Positions 28,293 to 36,140 of a stretch of DNA of 36,140 nucleotides are shown here, in pieces. The translations under genes were made by a program, and so were the position numbers. This DNA is from Candidatus Endomicrobiellum devescovinae (lineage in GTDB: Bacteria; Elusimicrobiota; Endomicrobiia; Endomicrobiales; Endomicrobiaceae): contig JAIRYK010000024.1 in the NCBI GenBank assembly GCA_031267795.1, positions 1 to 36,140 on the forward strand, read 5' to 3'. Within the stretch, counting starts at the first letter, position 1; each line of letters starts with the position of its first letter. The notes under the pieces were generated by a model. It was not told the DNA's origin. It searched no databases and saw only the letters and a list, made by a program, of their open reading frames with translations.

Positions 28293-31232
28293 ATGTTTTT
28301 TTACGCTGACTTACACATACACTCAAAATATTCCCGAGCAACAAGCAAGAGCTGTAACTTAGAAGAACTTGCCGTCTGGGCACAAAAAAAAGGGTTAAGC
28401 GTCATATCAACAGGTGATTTTACTCATCCTGCATGGTTTAATGAAATAAAAGAAAAGCTTGTTCCTGCCGAATCTGGAGTTTTTAAACTAAAAGATGATA
28501 TTGAGAAACGCATTTTTAAAAATAACTACCATTTAAGATTCCTGCTGTCAGTTGAAATATCAACCATATATAAGAAAGACGAAAGAACAAGAAAAGTTCA
28601 TCATATTATATTCGTTCCTGATTTTAAAAGTGCTGAAACCCTAAGACAAAAACTTTCTGTTGTCGGAAACATAATTTCTGACGGTCGTCCTATACTGGGG
28701 TTAGATTCAAGAGATCTCCTTGAAATGACTTTAGAGTCAGGAGAAGGTTCATATATAGTTCCAGCACACATTTGGACGCCGTGGTTCTCAGTATTAGGGT
28801 CAAGATCAGGTTTTGATTCTATAAGTGATTGCTATGCAGATCTTGCAGACTATATTTTCGCAGTAGAAACTGGACTGTCCTCTGATCCGGAAATGAACTG
28901 GCGAGTTTCTCATCTTGACAAATACAGACTAATATCTAATTCTGATGCGCATTCCCCATCTAAACTTGCCCGAGAAGCTACAGTTTTTGATACAGACTCC
29001 GACTATTTCTCTATCAGAAAAGCTCTAAAAACTGGCGAAGGATATGTTGGCACAGTAGAGTTTTTCCCTGAGGAAGGTAAATACCATGAAGATGGGCACA
29101 GAAAATGTAATGTTTGTCTAACTCCAGAAGAAACAATAAAACTTAAAGGGATATGTCCAGTATGCAACAAACCTTTGACAATAGGAGTTATGCATAGGGT
29201 TAATGAGTTAGCTGATCGCAAAAGTAAAGACTTTACAGTTCCCAAAACAGCCGGAAAAGTATTTAGTCTTGTACCTTTGCAGGAAATTCTATCTGAAATT
29301 ATGCAAGTTGGATGTTCCAGTAAGTCGGTAAGCAATGCATATGAAAAGTTAATACAAGAACTAGGTCCCGAATTGGATATTTTAAGAAATATCCCTATAG
29401 ATGAAATATCAAAAATCCATTCCTCTCTACTTGGAGAAGCAATCTCGCGCTTAAGAGAAGGTAAGGTTATAAAACATGCAGGATTTGACGGTGAATACGG
29501 TGTTATAAAGCTTTTTGAGCAAGACGAACTAGGGCGACATAATTTTACAAACTTAATGTTTGATATGGAAATACCTGTCAGAAAAGAGGAGAAACCTCTA
29601 ACCTTACCTAAAGAAGAAAAATCAGAATTGAATTATCAAAGTCACAGCTGTGATCTAACTACCCTTAGTGTGGAAAACAAGGGAACACTTTCAAGTCTTG
29701 ATGAATACCAATTAAGCACAATTAAAAATACTCACAATCAGCTTTTAATAATTGCAGGTCCTGGATCAGGCAAGACTACAGTACTGACAAAACGTATAGC
29801 TTATATGGTTTTAGAAAACAATATTCCTCCTGAAAACTGCCTTGCCATAACCTTTACACGCAGAGCAGCCCATGAAATGCTCAACAGACTTAATTTATTA
29901 TTGCCTAAAAATTATGGAAATATCAATATTCATACTTTCCATTCTTTATGTTTTTCCATTTTAAAAGAAAATTCTGATAGAGCAGGGCTAAGTCCTAATT
30001 TCAAAGTAGCAAGCAAGCATGAGATGAATTTATATGCAGACCAACCTCAATCAGATGATATCCTGGATTTTGACGATTTGATAATCTTTACAGTAAAACT
30101 TCTTAATGATAATCCAGATATTGCCAAGTCATATCGGGATAGATTTAAATATACTTCAGTTGATGAATATCAAGATATTGACACAAGGCAATATGAGTTA
30201 ATCAGATTATTAGTTCCTTCAGATGGCAATTTATGTATAATAGGAGATCCTAATCAGGCAATTTACGGATTTAGAGGTGGAGATTCAAAATTTTTTGATA
30301 GTTTCTCTATAGACTACCCTTTATCTCAGATAATTAGCTTAAAGAATAACTATCGTTCTACTGGAACTATAGTCAATGCTTCAAATCAAATTATTAGCTC
30401 ATACAATATAACGGCAAAACATGATAAGCCTCATGAAAAAATTACTATACATATAGCACCTACTGACAAATCAGAAGCGGAATTTGTGGTTAGCACCATT
30501 GAAAATTTGATTGGTGGTCATAGCTTTTTTTCTATTGACACTAACAGATCTGGTGGAGAGGAAACTAATCTTTCGTTTTCAGACTTTGCTATTTTATATC
30601 GCACATCATCACAGCTGGATCCTCTAGTTGAGTCATTGCAAAGATCAGGTATGCCTTTTGTAAAGTTATCTAATGATTTGCTGTGTAACAAAAAACCAAT
30701 TGTAAAACTGTTAAGCCAATTAAAAAATAATGAACCAGTCGTATCTCAGCTTGATAAACTTAACAAGGAATTTAATGAAGAAATTGATGACCATATACTA
30801 CAATATCTTGTCAGATTAGCACAAACTTATAAAACGAAAAATGAATTTATTCATGAAGTCTCTCTTTTATCTGAAATAGATACGCTTGATAAAAGAGGCG
30901 ATAGAATTTCGCTATTGACATTGCATTCTTCAAAGGGATTGGAATTTAAATGTGTTTTTATAGTCGGTCTGGAAGATGGCATTATTCCTTTTTACCGAGC
31001 TCAAAAATCTTGTGAAGTTGAAGAAGAAAGACGTTTATTATATGTTGGTATGACAAGAGCCGAACAAAGGCTATTCTTAACTCGGTCTATCAGAAGAAAA
31101 TGGCTAGGAACTTATAAAAACTTAAATCCTTCGCCATTCTTAGAGAAAATTGAGAGCGAACTGCTAAGGTTTAGTAAACTTCAAACGGTATTTCAAGAAA
31201 AGGAAGGATACCGTCAGCTTGATTTATTTTAA
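28293..31232 (+). CDS. Endonuclease Q-type PHP domain fused to UvrD-like helicase
   Basis: A 979-residue two-part protein. Residues 1 to about 400 match the EndoQ group: PHP metal motif DLHIHSKYSRA (6-16), later SNSDAHSPSKLAREAT (near 220), and a Cys4 zinc finger CNVC-x12-CPVC (around 272-291). EndoQ cuts DNA 5' of uracil, hypoxanthine and other damaged bases. After a linker, residues about 465-979 form a superfamily 1A helicase: Q motif DEYQLSTI, Walker A GPGSGKT (near 489), FTRRAAHEM, VDEYQDID, GDPNQAIYGFRGGD, TLHSSKGLEFK and RRLLYVGMTRAEQRLFL. The helicase half is about 200 residues shorter than PcrA; the 1B and 2B subdomains look much reduced. A joined cut-and-unwind repair enzyme is the natural reading. 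It stands alone between intergenic regions. Confidence 0.9.
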   Translation: MFFYADLHIHSKYSRATSKSCNLEELAVWAQKKGLSVISTGDFTHPAWFNEIKEKLVPAESGVFKLKDDIEKRIFKNNYHLRFLLSVEISTIYKKDERTRKVHHIIFVPDFKSAETLRQKLSVVGNIISDGRPILGLDSRDLLEMTLESGEGSYIVPAHIWTPWFSVLGSRSGFDSISDCYADLADYIFAVETGLSSDPEMNWRVSHLDKYRLISNSDAHSPSKLAREATVFDTDSDYFSIRKALKTGEGYVGTVEFFPEEGKYHEDGHRKCNVCLTPEETIKLKGICPVCNKPLTIGVMHRVNELADRKSKDFTVPKTAGKVFSLVPLQEILSEIMQVGCSSKSVSNAYEKLIQELGPELDILRNIPIDEISKIHSSLLGEAISRLREGKVIKHAGFDGEYGVIKLFEQDELGRHNFTNLMFDMEIPVRKEEKPLTLPKEEKSELNYQSHSCDLTTLSVENKGTLSSLDEYQLSTIKNTHNQLLIIAGPGSGKTTVLTKRIAYMVLENNIPPENCLAITFTRRAAHEMLNRLNLLLPKNYGNINIHTFHSLCFSILKENSDRAGLSPNFKVASKHEMNLYADQPQSDDILDFDDLIIFTVKLLNDNPDIAKSYRDRFKYTSVDEYQDIDTRQYELIRLLVPSDGNLCIIGDPNQAIYGFRGGDSKFFDSFSIDYPLSQIISLKNNYRSTGTIVNASNQIISSYNITAKHDKPHEKITIHIAPTDKSEAEFVVSTIENLIGGHSFFSIDTNRSGGEETNLSFSDFAILYRTSSQLDPLVESLQRSGMPFVKLSNDLLCNKKPIVKLLSQLKNNEPVVSQLDKLNKEFNEEIDDHILQYLVRLAQTYKTKNEFIHEVSLLSEIDTLDKRGDRISLLTLHSSKGLEFKCVFIVGLEDGIIPFYRAQKSCEVEEERRLLYVGMTRAEQRLFLTRSIRRKWLGTYKNLNPSPFLEKIESELLRFSKLQTVFQEKEGYRQLDLF

Positions 31233-31282
31233 AGTTAAAATATACAGAAGTTTGAAGTAAGAAAAGCCACTTTTCAAAGAAT

Positions 31283-31355
31283 CGGGGCGACTGGACTTGA
31301 ACCAGCGACCTCTCCCACCCCAAGGGAGTGCGCTAGCCAACTGCGCCACGCCCCG
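31283..31355 (-). tRNA. tRNA-Pro(GGG)
   Basis: Minus-strand cloverleaf with acceptor CGGGGCG/CGCCCCG, anticodon stem CTCCC/GGGAG with loop TTGGGGT giving GGG, and T loop TTCAAGT. Close in sequence to the tRNA-Pro(CGG) at 10320. No encoded CCA. Confidence 0.94.
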
Positions 31356-31446
31356 ATCTAAAACATCAAGTATAATTCCTTTTTGGAAAAAACTTAATAA
31401 AAGAAAGGATAATTTTTAAGGGGTTTTTAATACGAGTGTAATTATA

Positions 31447-31821
31447 CTACTTTTTTAACAGTTTTAAAATATATTTTAATTCGTCTTTAATATTTTGCAA
31501 GAATTCGCTGTCAGGAATACGTTCTAAATTAAGCTCCAAAGTATCTTGCGTATCTTTGCGTTTTTTGCGTTTATCGCCTATCAAATACTTCTTGGCACCC
31601 TCAATGCTGTATTTTTGATTATACAACAAGTCTTTAATTTTAAAAACTAGTTCAACATCTTCCTTACGATACTTTCTCCGACCAGAACTTTTCCTAACAG
31701 GACGCAAAAGGTTGAATTCGCTTTCCCAATATCTTAAAGTATGCTTTGGAACAAGCGTTATCTGAGATACTTCTCCGATAGAGAAATATTCTTTGTCAGG
31801 TATAGGCGGAATTTGAGTCAT
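31447..31821 (-). CDS. MerR-family transcription regulator
   Basis: A 124-residue protein with a MerR-type winged HTH: YFSIGEVSQITLVPKHTLRY and WESEFNLLRPVRKSSGRRKY (12-51), followed by a short helical region with the YSIEGAKKYL segment often seen in small MerR regulators. No Cys or effector domain follows, so it probably has no metal sensor. Its start overlaps the end of the HU/IHF-like gene by ATGA. It ends the der operon. Confidence 0.85.
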   Translation of the reverse strand: MTQIPPIPDKEYFSIGEVSQITLVPKHTLRYWESEFNLLRPVRKSSGRRKYRKEDVELVFKIKDLLYNQKYSIEGAKKYLIGDKRKKRKDTQDTLELNLERIPDSEFLQNIKDELKYILKLLKK

Positions 31822-32093
31822 TTATTTTCCTTCAAGTCAAAAAAATCTTTTGATAACTTGAACCTTACCTTTTTCATCGGGGCAATAACAAGCTTTTCTC
31901 CTGTTTTAGGATTCCGTCCATTCTTTGTCTTCGTCTCAAAAGCATTAAAGCTGCCAAACCCCGTAATTATAACTTTCTCGGAATTGTTTAAGGCATTTGC
32001 TATCTCTTCAAATACTTTATTAACAACTGCATTGGCTTCTTTTTTTGAACTTAATATTTTTGACAACGCTATAGCTATATCGCTCTTTGTCAT
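31818..32093 (-). CDS. HU/IHF-family DNA-bending protein
   Basis: A 91-residue protein with the family plan: TKSDIAIALSKIL at the start, VIITGFGSFNAFETK, and the arm NGRNPKTGEKLVIAPMKKVRF. The Asn-Gly-Arg-Asn-Pro arm is typical; the weaker Lys content at the N-terminus is closer to IHF than to HU. It sits between gpsA and the merR gene and overlaps the latter. It is the second such protein in the window. Confidence 0.92.
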   Translation of the reverse strand: MTKSDIAIALSKILSSKKEANAVVNKVFEEIANALNNSEKVIITGFGSFNAFETKTKNGRNPKTGEKLVIAPMKKVRFKLSKDFFDLKENK

Positions 32094-32103
32094 TTTTACT
32101 CCC

Positions 32104-33096
32104 TTATTCTTGTTTTGCGTCTCTTTTCATCAAATCATTTACAGCATCAATAGGATTTTTATTTTCAAATAGAACATAATAAATTTCGTTGATTATAGGA
32201 AGTTCTATATTGAGCTTCTTGCCAAGCTCGTAAGCGCTGACTGCATTTTTTACACCTTCGGCTACCATTCCAAGACTCTTTTGCACTTTTTCAAGCGGCT
32301 TGCCTTCGCCGACAGATTGTCCGACCGATCTATTTCTTGAATGCCTTGAAAAACAGGTAACCATCAAATCGCCAAGCCCTGACAAACCGTAAAAAGTCTG
32401 CTCTTTGCCGCCTAAAACAACACCTATTTTTACAAGTTCTCTAAGCCCTCTTGAAACTACTGCAGCTTTAGTGTTGTCGCCGTACTTTAGTCCGTCTATT
32501 ATGCCTGCAGCTACAGCAAACACATTCTTTAACGCAGCACCTATTTCCACACCGACAATATCGCTTTGCGTATAAACCCTGAAATAATCATTCATGAAAA
32601 GTTTTCTGCATTTTTCAGCTGTATCAAGATTTCTGGAAGCTGACGTAACTACAGTCGGAACTTTTCCACACACCTCTTCAGCGTGACTAGGTCCTGAGAT
32701 AACTGCTATATTATCGTAAATTCCGGGAAAAACGTTTTCTATTACTTCCGACATTCTCAAAAGCGTTTTGTTTTCAACACCTTTAGTAGCGCTCATTATA
32801 AGTTTGTCATTTAAAGGTATGCCTTTATCTTTTAAAAGTAGACAGGTAGATCTCATATAGTGTGATGGAACAGCAAACAATACACCTTCGCTATACTTAA
32901 CACTGTCCAAGCTGCTTGTAATATTTATTTCTTTAGGTAAATCTACTCCTGCTTCAAAAGGTTTTATTTTTCTGTCGTTTAAATCCTTAGCTCTTTTACC
33001 ATCAATTTCCCAAATAACTACGCTATGTCCGTTTTCAACCAAAAGAGCCGATAGAGTTACTCCCCACGACCCAGCGCCCAAAACAGTTATTTTCAT
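32104..33096 (-). CDS. gpsA: NAD(P)-dependent glycerol-3-phosphate dehydrogenase
   Basis: Makes sn-glycerol 3-phosphate for phospholipid synthesis. A 330-residue protein with VLGAGSWGVTLSALL (4-18), the GPSHAEEV loop, and the catalytic-site region ALKNVFAVAAGIIDGLKYGD, then NTKAAVVSRGLREL. The gene directly follows plsY with no gap, and the two enzymes act one after the other in the same pathway. Confidence 0.96.
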   Translation of the reverse strand: MKITVLGAGSWGVTLSALLVENGHSVVIWEIDGKRAKDLNDRKIKPFEAGVDLPKEINITSSLDSVKYSEGVLFAVPSHYMRSTCLLLKDKGIPLNDKLIMSATKGVENKTLLRMSEVIENVFPGIYDNIAVISGPSHAEEVCGKVPTVVTSASRNLDTAEKCRKLFMNDYFRVYTQSDIVGVEIGAALKNVFAVAAGIIDGLKYGDNTKAAVVSRGLRELVKIGVVLGGKEQTFYGLSGLGDLMVTCFSRHSRNRSVGQSVGEGKPLEKVQKSLGMVAEGVKNAVSAYELGKKLNIELPIINEIYYVLFENKNPIDAVNDLMKRDAKQE

Positions 33097-33696
33097 TTAT
33101 TTCCTCTTTAATATTTTAAATCTATTCTCAGTACCATTTTTCAATCTCATTATATTGGCTTTATGCTTATAAATAATAAGCATTGCAGCCGCAAAAGAGA
33201 AAATTATAGGCTCTAACCCGTAACCCGCAAAATAAGCGGCTAAAGGAAGCGTTACTGCGGCAACAATTGACCCCAAAGCCACATATCCTGAAAGTAAAAA
33301 GACTACTCCGAAAACTATAAAAGCCGCAAAACAAGGTAAAGGCATTAAAGCCAAAAATACACCAAGCCCCGTAGCCACACCTTTCCCGCCTTTAAAGTTT
33401 AAAAATATGGTAAACATATGTCCGACAATAGCCGCTGCGGCTACTGCAACGGAATAAGAAAAAGAATTGTCTATAAATATTGCAAAAAAAACAGGAATAA
33501 AGCCTTTAAGAGTGTCAAAAGCAAAGACTACAATTCCTGCGCCTTTCCCAATTGACCTAAAGACATTTGTAGTCCCAGGATTACCTGAGCCGACTTTTCG
33601 GATATCAACTTTTTTTACTGCTTTTGCAACAATGTATGCAAAAGGAATTGATCCGCATAAGTAAGCAAAAATTAAATACAAAAATTTTATCAACAT
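33097..33696 (-). CDS. plsY: Glycerol-3-phosphate acyltransferase (acyl-phosphate type)
   Basis: An integral membrane enzyme that acylates glycerol 3-phosphate with acyl-phosphate. A 199-residue protein with five hydrophobic segments and the three family motifs: GSIPFAYIVAK, GSGNPGTTNVFR and FKGGKGVATGLG. It lies between der and gpsA and is translated with them. Confidence 0.95.
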   Translation of the reverse strand: MLIKFLYLIFAYLCGSIPFAYIVAKAVKKVDIRKVGSGNPGTTNVFRSIGKGAGIVVFAFDTLKGFIPVFFAIFIDNSFSYSVAVAAAAIVGHMFTIFLNFKGGKGVATGLGVFLALMPLPCFAAFIVFGVVFLLSGYVALGSIVAAVTLPLAAYFAGYGLEPIIFSFAAAMLIIYKHKANIMRLKNGTENRFKILKRK

Positions 33697-33698
33697 TT

Positions 33699-35021
33699 TT
33701 ATTGTTCCACTTTTTTTCTGTAATATTTTCTAAATTTCAAAACTATCGGCGTACCGCGAAACCCAAATTTGTCTCTTAAACAATTTTCAAGAAATCGTTC
33801 GTAGGAAAAATGTACAAGATCCATATCGTTGACTGAAAAAATAAACACAGGTGGTTTTACTGCAACCTGAGAATATTCTTTCAGTTTCAAAGTTTTTCCT
33901 TTGCTTGTGTAAGGTTTTCTTGCTAAGGCGTCGCGGACAACTTCGTTAAGCTCTTCTTGGGTTAATTGCTTTGTGTATTGCTTAAAAACAATTTCGGCTT
34001 CTTGGAAAATTCTTTCTAATCTTTGCCCTGTTTTAGCAGATATAAAAATTATATCTGCCCAGCTCATAAACTTTATTCTTTCTCTAAGCTCTTCTTCAAA
34101 GTATTTGGCGGCTTCTTCTTTTTCTTCAATCAAATCCCATTTGTTTACGGCTACAATAACAGGTTTATTCTTTTCCATTAAAAGTCTTGCTATTTTAACT
34201 TCCGTCTCGCCAATGCCTTGAGATGCGTCGGCAACTAAAACAGCAACATCTGCATCTTCAATTGCGTAGTTTGTGCTTAAAGTTGAGAGATATTCCATAT
34301 CGTCTTTTGTTTTGCTTCCCCTATGCAAACCTGCAGTATCTATAATTATATATTCTTTATTGTTTACACAAATATGAGCCGTAAGAGAATCTCTCGTTGT
34401 TCCTGGAATGTCGTGAACTATGCTTCTTTTTTCTTTTGTAACGGAATTTATAAATGAAGATTTGCCAACATTAGGTTTTCCGACGAGAATAATCTTTAAG
34501 AGTTCTTGAGTTTTTTTTGTTCTTCTATCATACTTTATATTATCCCAAATTTTATCAAGCAAGTCGTGTATGCTTCTACCGTGATTAGCCGACACAAAAA
34601 CTATATCATCAAAACCAAGCTCGTAAAATTCGTACCCTTTAATTTCCTCTGCTTGCGTGTCTATCTTATTTACTACAAGAATTGTTTTCTTTTTGCTTAG
34701 TCTTATTTGCTGGGCTATTTGCAAATCTGCTGGGTGGATACCCATTTTGCCATCAACTACAAATAAAACTATGTCAGACTGTTCAATCGCTATATCAAGT
34801 TGGCGCGACATATCTACAGAAAAAACAAAAACATCTTTGCTCCAACCTGCAGTATCTGTAACAATAAATTTTTTATCTTTCCACGAAACTTCATAATCGT
34901 TTCTATCTCTCGTTGTTCCCGGCGTCTCGTGGATAATAGCTTTTTTCCTACCTATCAGCCTGTTAAAAAGAGTGGACTTCCCTACATTTGGTCTGCCTGC
35001 TATAACAACCTTTGTTAACAT
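33699..35021 (-). CDS. der: Ribosome-assembly GTPase Der (EngA)
   Basis: A 440-residue double GTPase needed for 50S subunit assembly. The first G domain has GRPNVGKSTLFN and DTAGW, the second GKPNVGKSSFIN, DTAGL and NKWD, and a C-terminal KH-like domain follows. TTG at 35024 also opens the frame, but the ATG at 35021 has GAGG seven bases before it. The gene heads the operon der-plsY-gpsA-HU/IHF-merR. Confidence 0.96.
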   Translation of the reverse strand: MLTKVVIAGRPNVGKSTLFNRLIGRKKAIIHETPGTTRDRNDYEVSWKDKKFIVTDTAGWSKDVFVFSVDMSRQLDIAIEQSDIVLFVVDGKMGIHPADLQIAQQIRLSKKKTILVVNKIDTQAEEIKGYEFYELGFDDIVFVSANHGRSIHDLLDKIWDNIKYDRRTKKTQELLKIILVGKPNVGKSSFINSVTKEKRSIVHDIPGTTRDSLTAHICVNNKEYIIIDTAGLHRGSKTKDDMEYLSTLSTNYAIEDADVAVLVADASQGIGETEVKIARLLMEKNKPVIVAVNKWDLIEEKEEAAKYFEEELRERIKFMSWADIIFISAKTGQRLERIFQEAEIVFKQYTKQLTQEELNEVVRDALARKPYTSKGKTLKLKEYSQVAVKPPVFIFSVNDMDLVHFSYERFLENCLRDKFGFRGTPIVLKFRKYYRKKVEQ

Positions 35022-35358
35022 CAAAAAACCTCATAAATTTTTATCTTGCATACGCCGATATTTTAACATATTGGCAATAAAAAAAACCAGTTATCAATAA
35101 TTCACATATAAAAGTATGCACTGGAACTAGAACTAATACGACAAGATGTATTACTTGCGATTAGTTTTCAACCCAAAACTAACTTCTGTTTTCTTTTCAG
35201 TCTTAAAAATTATTTGATTAGACAAATTATTAATAATACCTTAAAGTGTCTAAATTACTTTTCAGTACCTACTTTACAAAATGACTTAATAGAATTACTA
35301 TTATGCAAGAGCGTAATCTTTTATAAACTTTTGCATATTGACAAAGGAGGAAACACAA
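35022..35358. other. Divergent intergenic region without a visible gene
   Basis: This AT-rich stretch lies between der (leftward) and the cupin gene (rightward) and must hold promoters for both. I see no convincing pair of -35/-10 boxes and no long hairpin. TTGACA at 35338 overlaps the cupin ribosome binding site and cannot serve as its -35 box. Confidence 0.4.
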
Positions 35359-35796
35359 ATGAAAAAACTTACAGTAAAGAATTATAAAAATTTAGATGGA
35401 CAAAAAATGGGTCAGAATGGGAATAGTTTTGTATATAAGCCTATTTTTCCACCTGAAGAGGCAAAACAGTGTATGGTGGGTTTCGTGGAAATCAAGCCAG
35501 GAAACTTTGGTTTTAATTATCATTATCATGAGCTTAATGAAGAGGTATTTTACATTATTAGCGGTATAGGCGTAGTAAAAACGGCAAAAGGCGATATAAG
35601 TGTAAAAGCAGGAGATGCTATTACTTTCCCTGCGGGAGAAAAGGGCGCACACATGATTCGTAATGCTTCTGATACAGAAACATTGATATATATAGACTTT
35701 GACACTAATAACCCTGTTGAAATTGCTCATTTTCCAGATACTAAAAAGATTATGGTAAGAACTTCTTATTCCAATAGTATATATGATGAAAAATAA
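35359..35796 (+). CDS. Single-domain cupin protein
   Basis: The frame opens with TTG at 35338, but AAAGGAGG lies before the ATG at 35359, giving 145 residues. The cupin motifs are FNYHYHELNEEVFYIISGIG (metal ligands His, His, Glu) and GDAITFPAGEKGAHMIRNAS (third His). Small cupins bind metal and act as sugar-related isomerases, oxygenases or binding proteins; the substrate cannot be given. It is separated by 240 bp from the next gene. Confidence 0.88.
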   Translation: MKKLTVKNYKNLDGQKMGQNGNSFVYKPIFPPEEAKQCMVGFVEIKPGNFGFNYHYHELNEEVFYIISGIGVVKTAKGDISVKAGDAITFPAGEKGAHMIRNASDTETLIYIDFDTNNPVEIAHFPDTKKIMVRTSYSNSIYDEK

Positions 35797-35873
35797 TTTA
35801 GAGACGAAGCTTGCTTTGGGGAAACTAAAAAAGCGAAGTTATTTTAATCAATATTACTTAAGAAGATGTTACT

Positions 35874-35900
35874 AAATGTTTTGAAGGAGGCAAAACATTT
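35874..35900 (+). promoter_or_regulatory. Perfect hairpin with a Shine-Dalgarno sequence in its loop
   Basis: AAATGTTTTG (35874-35883) and CAAAACATTT (35891-35900) are exact complements and enclose AAGGAGG. In RNA the ribosome binding site would be shown in the loop. Only a short frame (TTG AAG ATT AAA GAA AAA, then stop) follows, so no proper gene uses it. Confidence 0.5.
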
Positions 35901-36034
35901 CATTGAAGATTAAAGAAAAATAAATAAACTGTTAAATGTAAACTTATTATTTGTGAATATGCGATGAACTAAAAACGTTTCTTTTACAAGCTTGTGATAC
36001 AAATGCAATTATGTAACGGTTTAGGAGGGAAAGA

Positions 36035-36140
36035 ATGAAAGGGCAAGTATGCAAAGTGTGCGGATATGTGGCATTGGATGGAGAAAGAGGGATATGTCCA
36101 GTATGCCATGCAAAGAACGAATTTGAAGAAAAAGAAGAAG
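36035..36140 (+). CDS. Rubredoxin-like domain protein, cut by the window edge
   Basis: AGGAGG precedes the ATG at 36035; the frame is open to the end of the window (35 codons). It shows VCKVCGYVALDGERGICPVC, two Cys-x2-Cys pairs as in the iron site of rubredoxin and of the rubredoxin-like part of rubrerythrin. It then becomes Glu-rich. Such a domain carries one Fe for electron transfer, often in oxygen defence of anaerobes. The spacing between the pairs is short (10-13 residues), closer to the rubrerythrin type than to free rubredoxin. What follows cannot be seen. Confidence 0.72.
   Translation, partial: MKGQVCKVCGYVALDGERGICPVCHAKNEFEEKEE

Noticed and set aside
35338-35343. TTGACA as a -35 box for the cupin gene
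   Set aside because: It lies only about 20 bp before the ATG and overlaps the ribosome binding site, leaving no room for a -10 box and leader.

Overview
The window is AT-rich, densely coded bacterial DNA. The housekeeping genes (apt, a primary-type sigma factor, panD, tadA, ssrA, bioB, gpsA, plsY, der) and the small tRNA genes scattered singly between operons fit a Gram-negative-type cell envelope. The low GC and the mix of symbiont-like secreted proteins lead me to suspect Elusimicrobiota, in particular the Endomicrobia, but this placement is inference and no marker in the window proves it.

Layout. (1) Positions 1 to about 8741 are one integrated, phage-like element lying against the 3' end of a tRNA-Arg(CCU) gene. 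A leftward operon carries a DNA-binding HTH protein, many small unknown proteins (several with a signal peptide or one membrane helix), a YqaJ-type exonuclease, a RecT annealing protein and an HNH endonuclease cut by the window edge. A rightward operon carries an HTH regulator, two lipoproteins, a HI1419/HI1420-type toxin-antitoxin pair and a tyrosine integrase. The roughly 450 bp between the two operons hold several inverted repeats. No capsid, tail or terminase genes are visible. (2) Positions 8742-15262 are housekeeping: tRNA-Arg, apt, sigma factor, tRNA-Pro, panD, a MscS channel, a DksA-type zinc-finger protein, a PLP decarboxylase for basic amino acids, tRNA-Val, tRNA-Cys, then in the other direction a hotdog thioesterase, tadA and the tmRNA gene ssrA.

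(3) Positions 15263-16672 look like a small island inserted at the 3' end of ssrA. A 16-bp copy of the ssrA end lies 1.4 kb downstream, it still carries the CCA terminus, and a good terminator stands 80 bp beyond it. The island contains only a decayed AIDA-repeat adhesin gene. (4) Positions 17013-22259 are an accessory stretch: a secreted protein of unknown function, tRNA-Gln, a Fic/antitoxin module set between two direct repeats of about 146 bp, and two sugar-phosphate enzymes that both start with a signal peptide. One of these is a phosphomannomutase of the eukaryotic HAD type and the other a ROK-family sugar kinase. This pair is the most unusual thing in the window, because both families normally work in the cytoplasm.

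(5) Positions 22321-36140 return to metabolism and information genes: a 2,4-diaminopentanoate dehydrogenase-like enzyme, HU, an aminotransferase with homoserine dehydrogenase and a Vat-like acetyltransferase, bioB, a long protein joining an Endonuclease Q-type PHP domain to a UvrD-type helicase, tRNA-Pro(GGG), and the leftward operon der-plsY-gpsA-HU/IHF-merR. A cupin gene and the start of a rubredoxin-like gene close the window.
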